Assembly: GCF_003598715.1 (NCBI RefSeq)
Contig: NZ_QZFU01000005.1
Location: forward strand, 1-35,820
Reading direction: 5' to 3'
Origin: Nocardia panacis
GTDB lineage: Bacteria > Actinomycetota > Actinomycetes > Mycobacteriales > Mycobacteriaceae
DNA length: 35,820 nt
Part shown: piece by piece, positions 28,649 to 35,820 of the stretch
How positions within the stretch are numbered: the stretch's first letter is position 1
Layout of the letters: every line of letters begins with the position of its first letter
Program-made: the position numbers and the translations under genes
Notes under the pieces: generated by a model
Told to the model about the DNA's origin: nothing
Database searches by the model: none
What the model saw: only the letters and a program-made list of their open reading frames with translations

Positions 28649-29926
28649 TCATGGCGAAGCCAACACCCACCTGCCGGTACCACCGGATTTCGCGTGGTAC
28701 AGACAGGTGTCGGCGGCCGCGAGGAGGGATTCGGGCCGCGCGTCGGCGACCGGCGTGAGCGCTGCCCCGATACTGGCCGATATGCGCAGCGAATGGTCAC
28801 CCACCGTGATCGGCTCGGCGAGCGACGCAAGCAATCGCTCGGCCACAATCGCCACTCGGCGGTCATCCACCGGAGGTGGGATCAGTGCCACGAATTCGTC
28901 GCCGCCGATTCGGGCGATCATGCAGTCACCATCGTCTCGCACACTGTCGTGCAAGCGGGTGGCCACCGCAGTGAGCACCTGGTCACCGGCACCATGACCG
29001 TAGCGGTCGTTGACATGCTTGAAGTGGTCCAGATCCGCGAAACACAACCCGATCCGATCCTCCTCGCCCGCGGACGCGATCGCGGACTGGATCCGTTCGA
29101 GCAGATGGCGGCGGTTCGGCAAGCCGGTCAGCGGATCATGGCGGGCCTGGCGGTGCAGTTCAGCGGCCAGCAGGTGGCGGTCCGTGACGTCCGCGCCGAC
29201 CGCCAGCAGATGATCGGGGCCGCCGATTCCCTTGACATACGTGATCGCGAACGAAATCCACCCGCTACTCCCGTCGGCGCGGATCAGCCGTCGATCCAGC
29301 TTCACCGTGCCGGCACCGGCCGGCACCAGCTTCTCATAAACCAGGGACCTGATCTCATCGCGGTCGTCGGGATGAGCGAAGTCATAGACCGATATTCCAC
29401 GAAGCTGATCGACCGGGACACCGATCATCTCGGCCAGCCCCCGATTGGCATCCAGCAACGTACCGTTCGTATCGCCGAGGGCGATCGCGAATGCCGCGTT
29501 GTCGAACACGATTCGGAATCTGTCCTCGGCGTCACGTCGTGTCGGTCGGCCGACGCCTTCGGTCGACGGCCGCGACGGGCAGACCATCTCGTGCAGTCGA
29601 GCCTGGAAGCCACAGCCGATCTCGGTCAGCAAGACAGCCAGCCGCAGACCGGCGTCGGGCCGCGCACTGTGCTCGGCCAGCCGATACAGCACCTGCGCGG
29701 AGATGCCCGGCACGGCCGAGTCGGTCAGGTGCGCGGTGACCAACGCCGCCCCGACTCGGGTACCCGTGCCCGCGTCGAACCGATCGGCGTCCAGCGCGTC
29801 GGCGAGCTGGGCGGTCAAGTCGGTGAGAACTTGTAGGGACGGTGCAACCGGCATCGTTACGCCCCCATGAGCCGCCAGCGCCTGCTGCCAAGCCGACGCG
29901 ACTGCCGCTGTGTCGATCCGGCTCAC
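28649..29926 (-). CDS. PAS-GGDEF diguanylate cyclase
   Basis: The protein has 425 residues. The N-terminal 125 are helical, possibly a sensory or dimerisation region. Residues about 135-255 are a PAS domain (FRIVFDNAAFAIALGDTNGT, YDFAHPDDRDEIRS, LLAVGADVTDR). Residues 264-425 are a GGDEF domain with RHDPLTGLPNRR, CFADLDHFKHVNDRYGHGAG, and an intact RIGGDEF (341-345). It should make cyclic di-GMP. The RxxD inhibitory site before GGDEF is not conserved (DGDC there), so product inhibition may be absent. GTG 29926 follows AAGGGGG. No EAL domain is present. The terpene synthase lies 82 bases upstream on the same strand. Confidence 0.92.
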   Translation of the reverse strand: MSRIDTAAVASAWQQALAAHGGVTMPVAPSLQVLTDLTAQLADALDADRFDAGTGTRVGAALVTAHLTDSAVPGISAQVLYRLAEHSARPDAGLRLAVLLTEIGCGFQARLHEMVCPSRPSTEGVGRPTRRDAEDRFRIVFDNAAFAIALGDTNGTLLDANRGLAEMIGVPVDQLRGISVYDFAHPDDRDEIRSLVYEKLVPAGAGTVKLDRRLIRADGSSGWISFAITYVKGIGGPDHLLAVGADVTDRHLLAAELHRQARHDPLTGLPNRRHLLERIQSAIASAGEEDRIGLCFADLDHFKHVNDRYGHGAGDQVLTAVATRLHDSVRDDGDCMIARIGGDEFVALIPPPVDDRRVAIVAERLLASLAEPITVGDHSLRISASIGAALTPVADARPESLLAAADTCLYHAKSGGTGRWVLASP

Positions 29927-30008
29927 CCATGCCCCCTTGTCATGACCACCCGATCGGCGACCCCCGCCGACGATGTCATGCGCGAGAACCGCGCACAGAA
30001 CTGAAAAG

Positions 30009-31151
30009 CTACCGCATGGAATAACTTTCGGGAACCGACGCGCGCTCGTCGAGACGGCTTTCGACGAAGATCGACACTCCCTTGTACCGCAACGTCGTGA
30101 TCTGCCAGACCCATGTCGCCTGCACACAGCCGAGGAGGTCTTCCAGGTGAACCGCCACCGCTCGCGCGAGATCAGTATCGGTCAACTGCGCAGTCCTACC
30201 GGTCATGCGTGCGTGGATCCGGCGGAACCGGGTCAGGCGGTCACGCACGATCGCCGCCGCCGCCTCAACCGCCTCCGCGAGGGTCGACCCCGGATTGTTC
30301 AACAGCCACACCGGAATCAGATTGAAATCGGCGCGGTCGACAATGCACTCCTTCTCGAAGGAGAACACATCGTTCATCAATGCCCCGATCTGCGCGGTCA
30401 GCACACGTAGGGTGTGCAGATCACCGGCCAGTCCGGCGGCGGTGATCCGATCCCACGCCAAATAGGTGTCACTACCGAACTCGCACAACGCGATTGCCGG
30501 ATACATCCCGGATACGAAGGCCCGCAGGTCGATGTAGTCGGCGACACTCAACAGATGCCCCCGTGCGCGGGCGTTCTGATCCCGGATCGCCGGCTGCAGG
30601 TGTTCGATCGTCGAGGCCGCGAATTCCGCCAACCAGTGTGGATCCGCGCGCTGGGACAGCATCGACAGCAACTCCACCGTCGCTGTCTCCACAGGCAGCG
30701 GATCGGCAGGCGCACACCGTGTTTCGAGCACGCGAGACAATCGCCGCACCGCATCGGCTGCCTGCTGCTGCTCGGCGGCGCTCAGGTGGGCGAACTTCTC
30801 CCGACCCACTGTGTCGTTGAGCCAGAACAAGATCGCGTTGTACACCCCGATGATCAGCATCCGCTCGGCGCTCACCGCGCCGGGATGCAGGTACGGGGTC
30901 ATGCTGTTGTAGTGCGCACCGCCTGCCTCGAGCCAGATGCCGTGCACCCGGCAGAACTGCTCCACCCTCTCGCACGCTTGCAGGCCGAACCGATTCGGTG
31001 CGAAGTCGCGGCAGTAATCCGCGATATCACAGTCCGGCGTGCTGAACAGCGACCGCAGAGACCATCCGCACCCCTCCCCCAACAGCGCCTCGTACTGCAC
31101 ATGCATCGCAGCCACATTCTGTTCGAGCACTGAGGTGTACTCACCCGCCAC
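30009..31151 (-). CDS. Terpene synthase family protein, atypical metal motif
   Basis: The protein has 380 residues. MTPYLHPGAVSAERMLIIGV and YNAILFWLNDTVGREKF occupy the positions of the usual aromatic/aspartate-rich region; here NDTVG replaces DDxxD/E (N112, D113). The second metal triad is intact as LMNDVFSFEKE (N260, S264, E268), and a C-terminal LRYKG supplies the RY pair. This places it in the class I terpene cyclase fold. With a weakened first motif it may use an unusual substrate or metal geometry. GTG 31151 is preceded by GAGGGAG. No prenyltransferase or P450 is adjacent. The product is unknown. Confidence 0.8.
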   Translation of the reverse strand: MAGEYTSVLEQNVAAMHVQYEALLGEGCGWSLRSLFSTPDCDIADYCRDFAPNRFGLQACERVEQFCRVHGIWLEAGGAHYNSMTPYLHPGAVSAERMLIIGVYNAILFWLNDTVGREKFAHLSAAEQQQAADAVRRLSRVLETRCAPADPLPVETATVELLSMLSQRADPHWLAEFAASTIEHLQPAIRDQNARARGHLLSVADYIDLRAFVSGMYPAIALCEFGSDTYLAWDRITAAGLAGDLHTLRVLTAQIGALMNDVFSFEKECIVDRADFNLIPVWLLNNPGSTLAEAVEAAAAIVRDRLTRFRRIHARMTGRTAQLTDTDLARAVAVHLEDLLGCVQATWVWQITTLRYKGVSIFVESRLDERASVPESYSMR

Positions 31152-31585
31152 AACAACTCCCTCGACTATCCGCAACAGACTCCCACATTGCGTGAGCCCC
31201 ACACCGCCGGGCAACTCCAGGCGCCGCAGGCCACACCAAGTCGGCTGTTGCCGCGACGACAGCAGTATTCGATGGTGCTCACTACCATCGGGGCCGAAAG
31301 TTGGTGTGTCGCATGACCGAACACGATGATGAAAGCACGTCACCGATCCGGAACACGATCCGCCGCCAACCGGACCGAGGCGCTGCGCGGCGAGCCGATG
31401 GATGCGGGTGATTCATCGAGACGTCCGGGAATAACGCCGAGTACCACGCTCAGTGCCCCAGTGTTGTCCCATCCAACAGGTGGCCCCCGAGGGGCCGGGC
31501 GGCCCAGAACTACTCGAATATGGAGGTCGTGGGCTTGAACAGCTTCGTTGCGCCGATACGGTGAACCCGAACCGGGAACTCCTGG
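31152..31585. other. Intergenic region upstream of the terpene synthase
   Basis: 434 bases without a supported gene. A 70-codon rightward frame (31326-31538) has no ribosome-binding site or family features. The region should contain the promoter of the terpene synthase and the 3' flank of the small secreted protein. Confidence 0.4.
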
Positions 31586-31912
31586 TTATGATCCGGTGCC
31601 GCAGAAGCGATTGAGCTCGTCGGTGTAGGGGTCGAGATCGGTAATGATCTCATCGATCAGCGCGTCGGCGTAGGCGGTGATGACACGCTTCTCCTCGCCC
31701 TGGGCGAGATCAGCCGGAACCCTCAGTCGGTGGGAAAGCGCTGTCGATGTCGCCGCGTCCAGGCTCCCGCCGCTCATCGCGACCGCGGCGTTGACCAACT
31801 CGACGGCCTTGGCACAGGGCGCGGACTGGGCTTGCGCGCGTGCGGCGGGCATTAGGAGTGACGCGGCAGCTGCCACGGAGACCGCAGCGGTGTAGGCCAT
31901 CGACTTGGCCAT
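31586..31912 (-). CDS. Small secreted protein, unknown
   Basis: The protein has 108 residues with an N-terminal signal peptide (MAKSMAYTAAVSVAAAASLL, cleavage probably near ARAQAQS). The mature part is helical with two cysteines (APCAKAVELV and RFCGTGS) that could form a disulfide. ATG 31912 follows AGGA at five bases. It resembles many unannotated exported proteins of mycobacteria and Nocardia. No enzyme motif is seen. Confidence 0.75.
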   Translation of the reverse strand: MAKSMAYTAAVSVAAAASLLMPAARAQAQSAPCAKAVELVNAAVAMSGGSLDAATSTALSHRLRVPADLAQGEEKRVITAYADALIDEIITDLDPYTDELNRFCGTGS

Positions 31913-32011
31913 GATTTTCCTCCCAAACAGATACACGGTGAGACACGTTTGGCATGGCCAAAGACCAGGCTCGGGTCGAGCAACTCATGCTCAACCCGAC
32001 ATGTAGTTCAA

Positions 32012-32086
32012 ATGCGCCAGCCGAATGCACTCGCCTTGAAAGCGAGCGTCGCGAGAGCGCCCGCGGTTCAAACCCTTCCCTCCCCG
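32012..32086 (+). pseudogene. Decayed tRNA-Ser(UGA)-like sequence
   Basis: A well-formed anticodon arm (CTCGC, loop CTTGAAA, GCGAG; anticodon TGA at 32037-32039) is preceded by GCCGAATGCA, typical of serine tRNAs, and followed by a variable-arm-like segment and a GTTCAAA T loop. The T stem pairs poorly (CGCGG against CCTTC), and the 5' acceptor matching CCTCCCC is missing. It looks like a serine tRNA gene that lost its 5' part. Confidence 0.55.
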
Positions 32087-32116
32087 CAGGAAACCCTTTT
32101 TCGAGTCGTCGAAGAT

Positions 32117-32158
32117 GTTAGAAGGCTCCTTCCAATATCCTGGAAGGAGCCTTCTAAC
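32117..32158 (-). terminator. Perfect 17-bp hairpin after tRNA-Arg
   Basis: GTTAGAAGGCTCCTTCC and its exact complement surround an 8-base loop, starting five bases past the tRNA-Arg 3' end. It is probably the tRNA terminator, although only a weak T content follows on the minus strand. Confidence 0.6.
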
Positions 32159-32162
32159 AGTG

Positions 32163-32235
32163 TGCGCCCGAAGGGATTCGAACCCCTAACCTTCTGATCC
32201 GTAGTCAGATGCTCTATCCGTTGAGCTACGGGCGC
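32163..32235 (-). tRNA. tRNA-Arg(ACG)
   Basis: 73 bases with acceptor GCGCCCG/CGGGCGC, discriminator A, anticodon stem TCTGA/TCAGA with loop CTACGGA, giving anticodon ACG. Its A34 is the substrate of TadA, encoded at 17681-18136. CCA is not encoded. Confidence 0.95.
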
Positions 32236-32272
32236 ATGGTCTCTGTTCAGTTGTGGCCCGGCTGGGCCGGGT

Positions 32273-32362
32273 TGGCGGAGGCGAGAGGATTTGAACCTCC
32301 GGTCCCCGTGAAGGGACAACTCATTAGCAGTGAGTCCCATTCGGCCGCTCTGGCACGCCTCC
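32273..32362 (-). tRNA. tRNA-Ser(GCT)
   Basis: Acceptor GGAGGCG/CGCCTCC, discriminator G, encoded CCA, long variable arm, and anticodon stem ACTCA/TGAGT with loop CTGCTAA, giving anticodon GCT. It precedes tRNA-Arg(ACG) on the same strand by 37 bases, so the two are probably co-transcribed. Confidence 0.95.
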
Positions 32363-32476
32363 TGGAGCCTTCTCTTCGAGGGCACCGGATCCTTTCGGAA
32401 CCGCCGAGCACAAAGGTTACCCGAGGCATGGGGCAGACAACAAAACGCCAGGTTATCTGGGGTAAAAGTGCGGATC

Positions 32477-33199
32477 TCAGCGCAGGTTGCTGTCGAACCA
32501 GTCAAAGATTCGGGTGTGCGAATCGCCCAGGTCGGCATCCGCCGGATCCGGATGGTCGGCGCGGTGCCGCAGACCCGGATAGCTGACGACCAGACTGGCG
32601 ACATCGGCGCGGGCGGTCGCATCGCGCAACCGGTCGACATCGGCGGGTGGGGTGGCGGGATCATCGGCGCCGAACAGCCCGAGCCAAGGAGCCTTCAGAT
32701 CGGGGGCCGCGCGCACGAGGGCATCGGCCTGAACTGTGATGGGTTCCACGATTCCCTGGGCGGCGACGCTCACCGCCGCGCCGATGGGGCGGTTGGTCGC
32801 CACCAGAAAAGCCGCTGTACCCGCGCTGTCGAAACCGAGCACCCCGATGCAGTCCGGGAAGACGCCGCGCCCGGTCAGCCAGTCGAAGCAGGCGTCGAAA
32901 TCGTCGAACAGGTCCGCACCGAAAACACCACCCACCGCGGCGACACCGCGGTGGAACAGGTTGGGGGCGACCACCGTCCACCCCTCAATCGCCAAGGCGC
33001 GCATGAGATCCAGCAAAGTCACGGAGAACTCTCGGGATTCGTGCAGCACGACGATTCCGCCGCGCGCATTGCCCTCCGGCTCGAAGACTCTGATGGGCAC
33101 CTGTGCGGCAGGCTCACCCGCTTCAGCCGGGGCTCGCGGAACCCGATCGGTATCGCCGCCGCCACGCAGTGGGGCAGTATCTTCATAGATGCCCGACAT
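32477..33199 (-). CDS. Dienelactone hydrolase-like protein
   Basis: The protein has 240 residues with an alpha/beta-hydrolase layout. GGIVVLHESREF carries the HE pair typical of dienelactone hydrolases, LGLFGADDPATPP the acid residue, and SYPGLRHRADHPD the catalytic His. At the nucleophile elbow the sequence is LGFDSAGTAAF: the position normally Cys or Ser appears as Asp (or the Ser is shifted by one). It may be inactive or use a different nucleophile. ATG 33199 is the best start by domain boundaries but has no clear ribosome-binding site. It is divergent from the aminotransferase gene. Confidence 0.8.
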   Translation of the reverse strand: MSGIYEDTAPLRGGGDTDRVPRAPAEAGEPAAQVPIRVFEPEGNARGGIVVLHESREFSVTLLDLMRALAIEGWTVVAPNLFHRGVAAVGGVFGADLFDDFDACFDWLTGRGVFPDCIGVLGFDSAGTAAFLVATNRPIGAAVSVAAQGIVEPITVQADALVRAAPDLKAPWLGLFGADDPATPPADVDRLRDATARADVASLVVSYPGLRHRADHPDPADADLGDSHTRIFDWFDSNLR

Positions 33200-33317
33200 G
33201 AAACCAGCGTATGTTGCACCGTCGATCTTGGCGAGAAATTCCTGCTGAGAGCCATTCGCCCGGAGAATTTCAGGTACGCGTGTCAGTGTTCGCGGGCATC
33301 GGCCTAGGGTGGAGAGC

Positions 33318-34397
33318 GTGATACCGCACATCCGGCCGGATCTGGATTCGATTCCGGCGTACGTCCCCGGCCGCAACCATCCCGGTGCAGTGAAACTCGC
33401 CAGCAACGAGACCACATTCGGTCCGCTACCCTCCGCCGCGAAGGCGATCGCGGAAGCGGCGGAACTGGCAAACCGCTACCCCGACAACCAGGCGGGCGAC
33501 TTGCGCACCGCGCTCGCGGAATTCCTCGGCGTCGAAGTGACCAATATCGCGGTCGGTTGCGGCAGCGTAGCGCTGTGCCAGGAACTGGTGCAGATCACCT
33601 GCGCCGCACCGACGGACGAGGTGGTGTACGCCTGGCGCTCGTTCGAGGCCTATCCGATCGTGACCAAGGTCGGCAACGCCAAGGCGGTTCCTATACCGCT
33701 GACGGCCGATCTGACGCACGATTTCGACGCTATGGCCGCCGCGGTCACCGAACACACCAAACTGATCTTCGTCTGCAATCCGAACAACCCGACGGGCACC
33801 GCCCTGGGCCGCGCCGAGTTGATCCGATTCCTGGACGCGATCCCCTCGCACATCCTGGTCGTCCTGGACGAGGCGTACTTCGAATATCTGCGCCTGACTC
33901 CCGAGGATCGGCCCGACGGTGTCGAATTGGGCCGCACCCGCCCCAATGTGGTTGTGCTGCGCACCTTCTCCAAAGCGTATGGACTGGCGGGCCTGCGCGC
34001 CGGGTACGCGGTCGGCGATCCGGCGGTGATCGCGGCGCTGATGAAGGTGCACATCCCGTTCAGCGTGAATCGACTGGTGCAGGCCGCGGCCATCGCCTCG
34101 CTCGAGGCCAGGGGCGAACTGCTCGACCGCACCGAAACCCTCATCGTGGAGCGCGAGCGCGTCCGCGACGAACTGCTGGCGGCGGGCTACCGGGTGCCGC
34201 CGAGCGAGGCCAATTTCGTGTGGCTACCGCTGGGCGACCAGGGCGTCGCCTACACCGAGGCAAGCGCGGCCGAAGGTGTGCTGCTGCGCGCCTACGCGCC
34301 GGACGGGGTGCGAGTCACCATCGGCGACCCGCACGAGAACGACCGCTTCCTCCGCTTCGCCACCGATCCCGCTGTGCGGGGACGGTTTACGGCCTGA
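33318..34397 (+). CDS. Histidinol-phosphate/aromatic aminotransferase
   Basis: The protein has 359 residues, fold-type I PLP enzyme. KLASNETTFGPLPSA is the N-terminal HisC motif, FVCNPNNPTGT the cofactor/substrate loop, VVLDEAYFEY the PLP-ring Asp, and RTFSKAYGLAGLRAGY carries the PLP lysine (K219). It is closer to the HisC2/Pat type (aromatic amino acid aminotransferase) than to an operonic HisC, since no his genes are near. It may act on 4-hydroxyphenylpyruvate and phenylpyruvate, following TyrA. GTG 33318 follows GGAGA closely; GTG 33309 is an alternative. The 3' end overlaps the convergent esterase gene by 11 bases. Confidence 0.88.
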   Translation: MIPHIRPDLDSIPAYVPGRNHPGAVKLASNETTFGPLPSAAKAIAEAAELANRYPDNQAGDLRTALAEFLGVEVTNIAVGCGSVALCQELVQITCAAPTDEVVYAWRSFEAYPIVTKVGNAKAVPIPLTADLTHDFDAMAAAVTEHTKLIFVCNPNNPTGTALGRAELIRFLDAIPSHILVVLDEAYFEYLRLTPEDRPDGVELGRTRPNVVVLRTFSKAYGLAGLRAGYAVGDPAVIAALMKVHIPFSVNRLVQAAAIASLEARGELLDRTETLIVERERVRDELLAAGYRVPPSEANFVWLPLGDQGVAYTEASAAEGVLLRAYAPDGVRVTIGDPHENDRFLRFATDPAVRGRFTA

Positions 34398-35469
34398 CCC
34401 CGATCGCCGGGGCGATCGTCGGCCAGGATTGGCCGAGTTCGTCGGCCCAGTAGGGCCAGGAGTGGGTTCCGGTGAGGCGGAAGTCCGTCGTCACCGGAAT
34501 CCCGAAGCTGACCAGCCGCTGCACCAGTCGCGCCGTACACATATTGGTGGCGGCCTCCAGCGGTCCGCCGAAGGCCAAAGTGCTGGCGATATCCGGATTC
34601 ACGTCCGGGGTGTCGTATTTGCCGGGGATCCCGCTGCCGACGGAGATGTAGAGCGCTTTGCCGCGCAATGCCTCCGCATGCAGGTTGACATCGTGGGCGA
34701 GCCAGTCCGGATCGTGCTTGTCACCATACATATTGTCGGGATCGCCGCGGTAGGTGGCGACGACGGCGCGCGCCTGCGCCTGGCCGAGGTCGGTGCCCAT
34801 GGAGAAGCAGCCGCTGTGCCCGGCCACCGCCTGGTAGAGCGCGGGCTGCCGAGCGGCGAGGATCATGGCGGCCTCCGCGCCCATGGAGACACCCATGACC
34901 GCATTGCGACCGTTGCCCTCGAAGCGGGCGTCAAGCAACGGGGGCAGCTCCTTGGTCAGGAAGGTCTCCCACATATTGGTGCCGAGCACCGGGTCCGGCT
35001 TGTGCCAATCGGTGTAGAAGCTGGCGGGGCCGCCTACGGTGAAGACGACATTGACGTCCTTGTCCTCGTAGAACTGGACGGCGTTTCCCTTATCTATCCA
35101 GCCATTGGAATCCGGTGGCGTCTGGCGGCCGTCGAGCATGTAGACCGTGGGACGCGGCAGGGTGCGGTCGCGCGGCAACAGCACCTGCACCTGCACCTCG
35201 CGGCGCATGGCGGGCGACTGCACGAAGACCCGCAACAACCGGTCGGTGATCGGCTCGACCTTTTTGATCGAGGGCACAGTGGAATTCGGAGTGACGGTCG
35301 GTTCGACCCTGCCAGGGCCGTCGGCGGATCCGGTGCTCACCGGTGGTGGTTCGGAGAGCGCGGGCGCGGCGAGTACGGGGGAAGTATCGATCGCCATCGC
35401 ACCCGAGACGAGCGCGACGCCGACGACCATACTGGTCATCCACCGACGCACGGGGCGGCGTAACTGCAT
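34387..35469 (-). CDS. Antigen 85-like mycolyltransferase/esterase
   Basis: The protein has 360 residues. The N-terminus is a signal peptide (basic start, then MVVGVALVSGAMAIDTSPVL), followed by a Pro/Ser/Thr-rich stretch to about residue 65. The catalytic domain has YMLDGRQTPPDSNGW, the nucleophile elbow GVSMGAEAAM (S195), WETFLTKELPPLL and a C-terminal GTHSWPYWADEL with the His. These are blocks of the antigen 85/corynomycolyltransferase family, which transfer mycolates to trehalose and arabinogalactan outside the cell. This supports a mycolic-acid bacterium. It could instead be an S-formylglutathione-hydrolase-like esterase, but the export signal argues against that. Confidence 0.85.
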   Translation of the reverse strand: MQLRRPVRRWMTSMVVGVALVSGAMAIDTSPVLAAPALSEPPPVSTGSADGPGRVEPTVTPNSTVPSIKKVEPITDRLLRVFVQSPAMRREVQVQVLLPRDRTLPRPTVYMLDGRQTPPDSNGWIDKGNAVQFYEDKDVNVVFTVGGPASFYTDWHKPDPVLGTNMWETFLTKELPPLLDARFEGNGRNAVMGVSMGAEAAMILAARQPALYQAVAGHSGCFSMGTDLGQAQARAVVATYRGDPDNMYGDKHDPDWLAHDVNLHAEALRGKALYISVGSGIPGKYDTPDVNPDIASTLAFGGPLEAATNMCTARLVQRLVSFGIPVTTDFRLTGTHSWPYWADELGQSWPTIAPAIGVRP

Positions 35470-35659
35470 GAGGCAATCCTGCCAGATCCGCTCGGGCGGA
35501 ACCGGCTACCTATCCCCGGGATCGATCAAGTTCCCCCGGCTCGATACCGGGGTTGACGCGCGTGAAATTTCAGCGCATACACCGGATCTCGCTGCGGCCG
35601 AATGAATCATCTTGTTCGTCAGGGCAATACATCGAATGACGAAGATTGTCCCGAAAACG

Positions 35660-35697
35660 ACGTCAGGCCCCCGACACGAATGTCGAGGGCCTGACGT
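35660..35697 (-). terminator. rrn operon terminator
   Basis: Arms of 17 bp with one mismatch (ACGTCAGGCCCCCGACA and partner) close over CGAA. Read on the minus strand, TTTT follows shortly after. It stands seven bases beyond the 5S rRNA 3' end. Confidence 0.85.
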
Positions 35698-35703
35698 GAA
35701 ATA

Positions 35704-35820
35704 TGTTCCGGCGGTGTCCTACTCTCCCACACCCTGTCGAGTGCAGTACCATCGGCGCTGGCAGGCTTAGCTTCCGGGTTCGGAATGGGACCGGGCGTTT
35801 CCCCACCGCTATCGCCGCCG
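35704..35820 (-). rRNA. rrf: 5S rRNA, nearly complete
   Basis: The reverse complement contains GGTCCCATTCCGAACCCGGA, AGCTAAGCCTGCCAGCGCC and GGGTGTGGGAGAGTAGGACA, the standard actinobacterial 5S sequence, ending CGCCGGAACA. The first few bases lie past the right edge of the window. 16S and 23S should lie further right. Confidence 0.95.

Noticed and set aside
31326..31538. A 70-codon rightward gene upstream of the terpene synthase
   Set aside because: No ribosome-binding site, no family features, and composition like non-coding high-GC DNA.

Overview
The window is high-GC actinobacterial DNA, most likely Nocardia or a close mycolic-acid-producing relative. The pointers are an antigen-85-like mycolyltransferase/esterase, frequent GTG/TTG starts, and a tadA / TadA-associated protein / tyrA block that I recall being arranged the same way in mycobacteria. 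The right half (about 17.5-35.8 kb) looks like core chromosome ending at a 5S rRNA. The left half (1-17.5 kb) is a mosaic of mobile DNA stacked against a tRNA-Ser(CGA) gene.

Region A (1-6.6 kb) is an older, eroded island bounded by an IS5-type transposase remnant and a frameshifted integrase pseudogene. Its centre is a compact cassette. A radical SAM enzyme, a thymidylate-kinase-like P-loop enzyme, a class I methyltransferase and a CYTH triphosphate-binding enzyme are encoded by four overlapping genes that end at a strong terminator. They diverge from an HTH regulator with a phospholipase-D-like C-terminal half, followed by a NUDIX hydrolase, across a 14-bp perfect palindrome. An HD-domain phosphohydrolase and a small HEPN-like protein flank the cassette. 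Almost every enzyme is of a type that handles nucleotides or phosphate esters. The radical SAM cluster motif resembles that of viperin, so I suggest a modified-nucleotide, possibly antiviral, system. The function is inference.

Region B (about 6.66-17.54 kb) is a younger integrated element flanked by 22-bp direct repeats of the tRNA-Ser 3' end. An integrase and an XRE repressor run rightward. A divergent leftward polycistron begins with an excisionase-like HTH protein and includes an ATPase/replication protein, a second HTH protein and many small unknown proteins, nearly all translationally coupled. No conjugation or virion genes are visible, so the plan resembles a phage satellite (PICI-like). 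Within the ATPase gene lie eleven exact copies of GGGACAC/GTGTCCC in 192 bp, in both orientations and all three codon phases, which looks like an intragenic iteron origin. The far end carries likely cargo: an XRE regulator with a helical C-terminal region, two small proteins and an unknown 264-residue protein.

Region C (17.5-35.8 kb) holds tadA with its associated protein, tyrA, a glycolipid-binding-type protein, a heterodimeric ABC exporter, a Dcm/Vsr pair, a DUF998-RidA fused frame, a DUF3224 protein, a PAS-GGDEF diguanylate cyclase, an atypical terpene synthase, a small secreted protein, tRNA-Arg(ACG) and tRNA-Ser(GCT) with a decayed tRNA-Ser nearby, a dienelactone-hydrolase-like protein, a histidinol-phosphate/aromatic aminotransferase, the mycolyltransferase-like esterase, and the end of an rrn operon.
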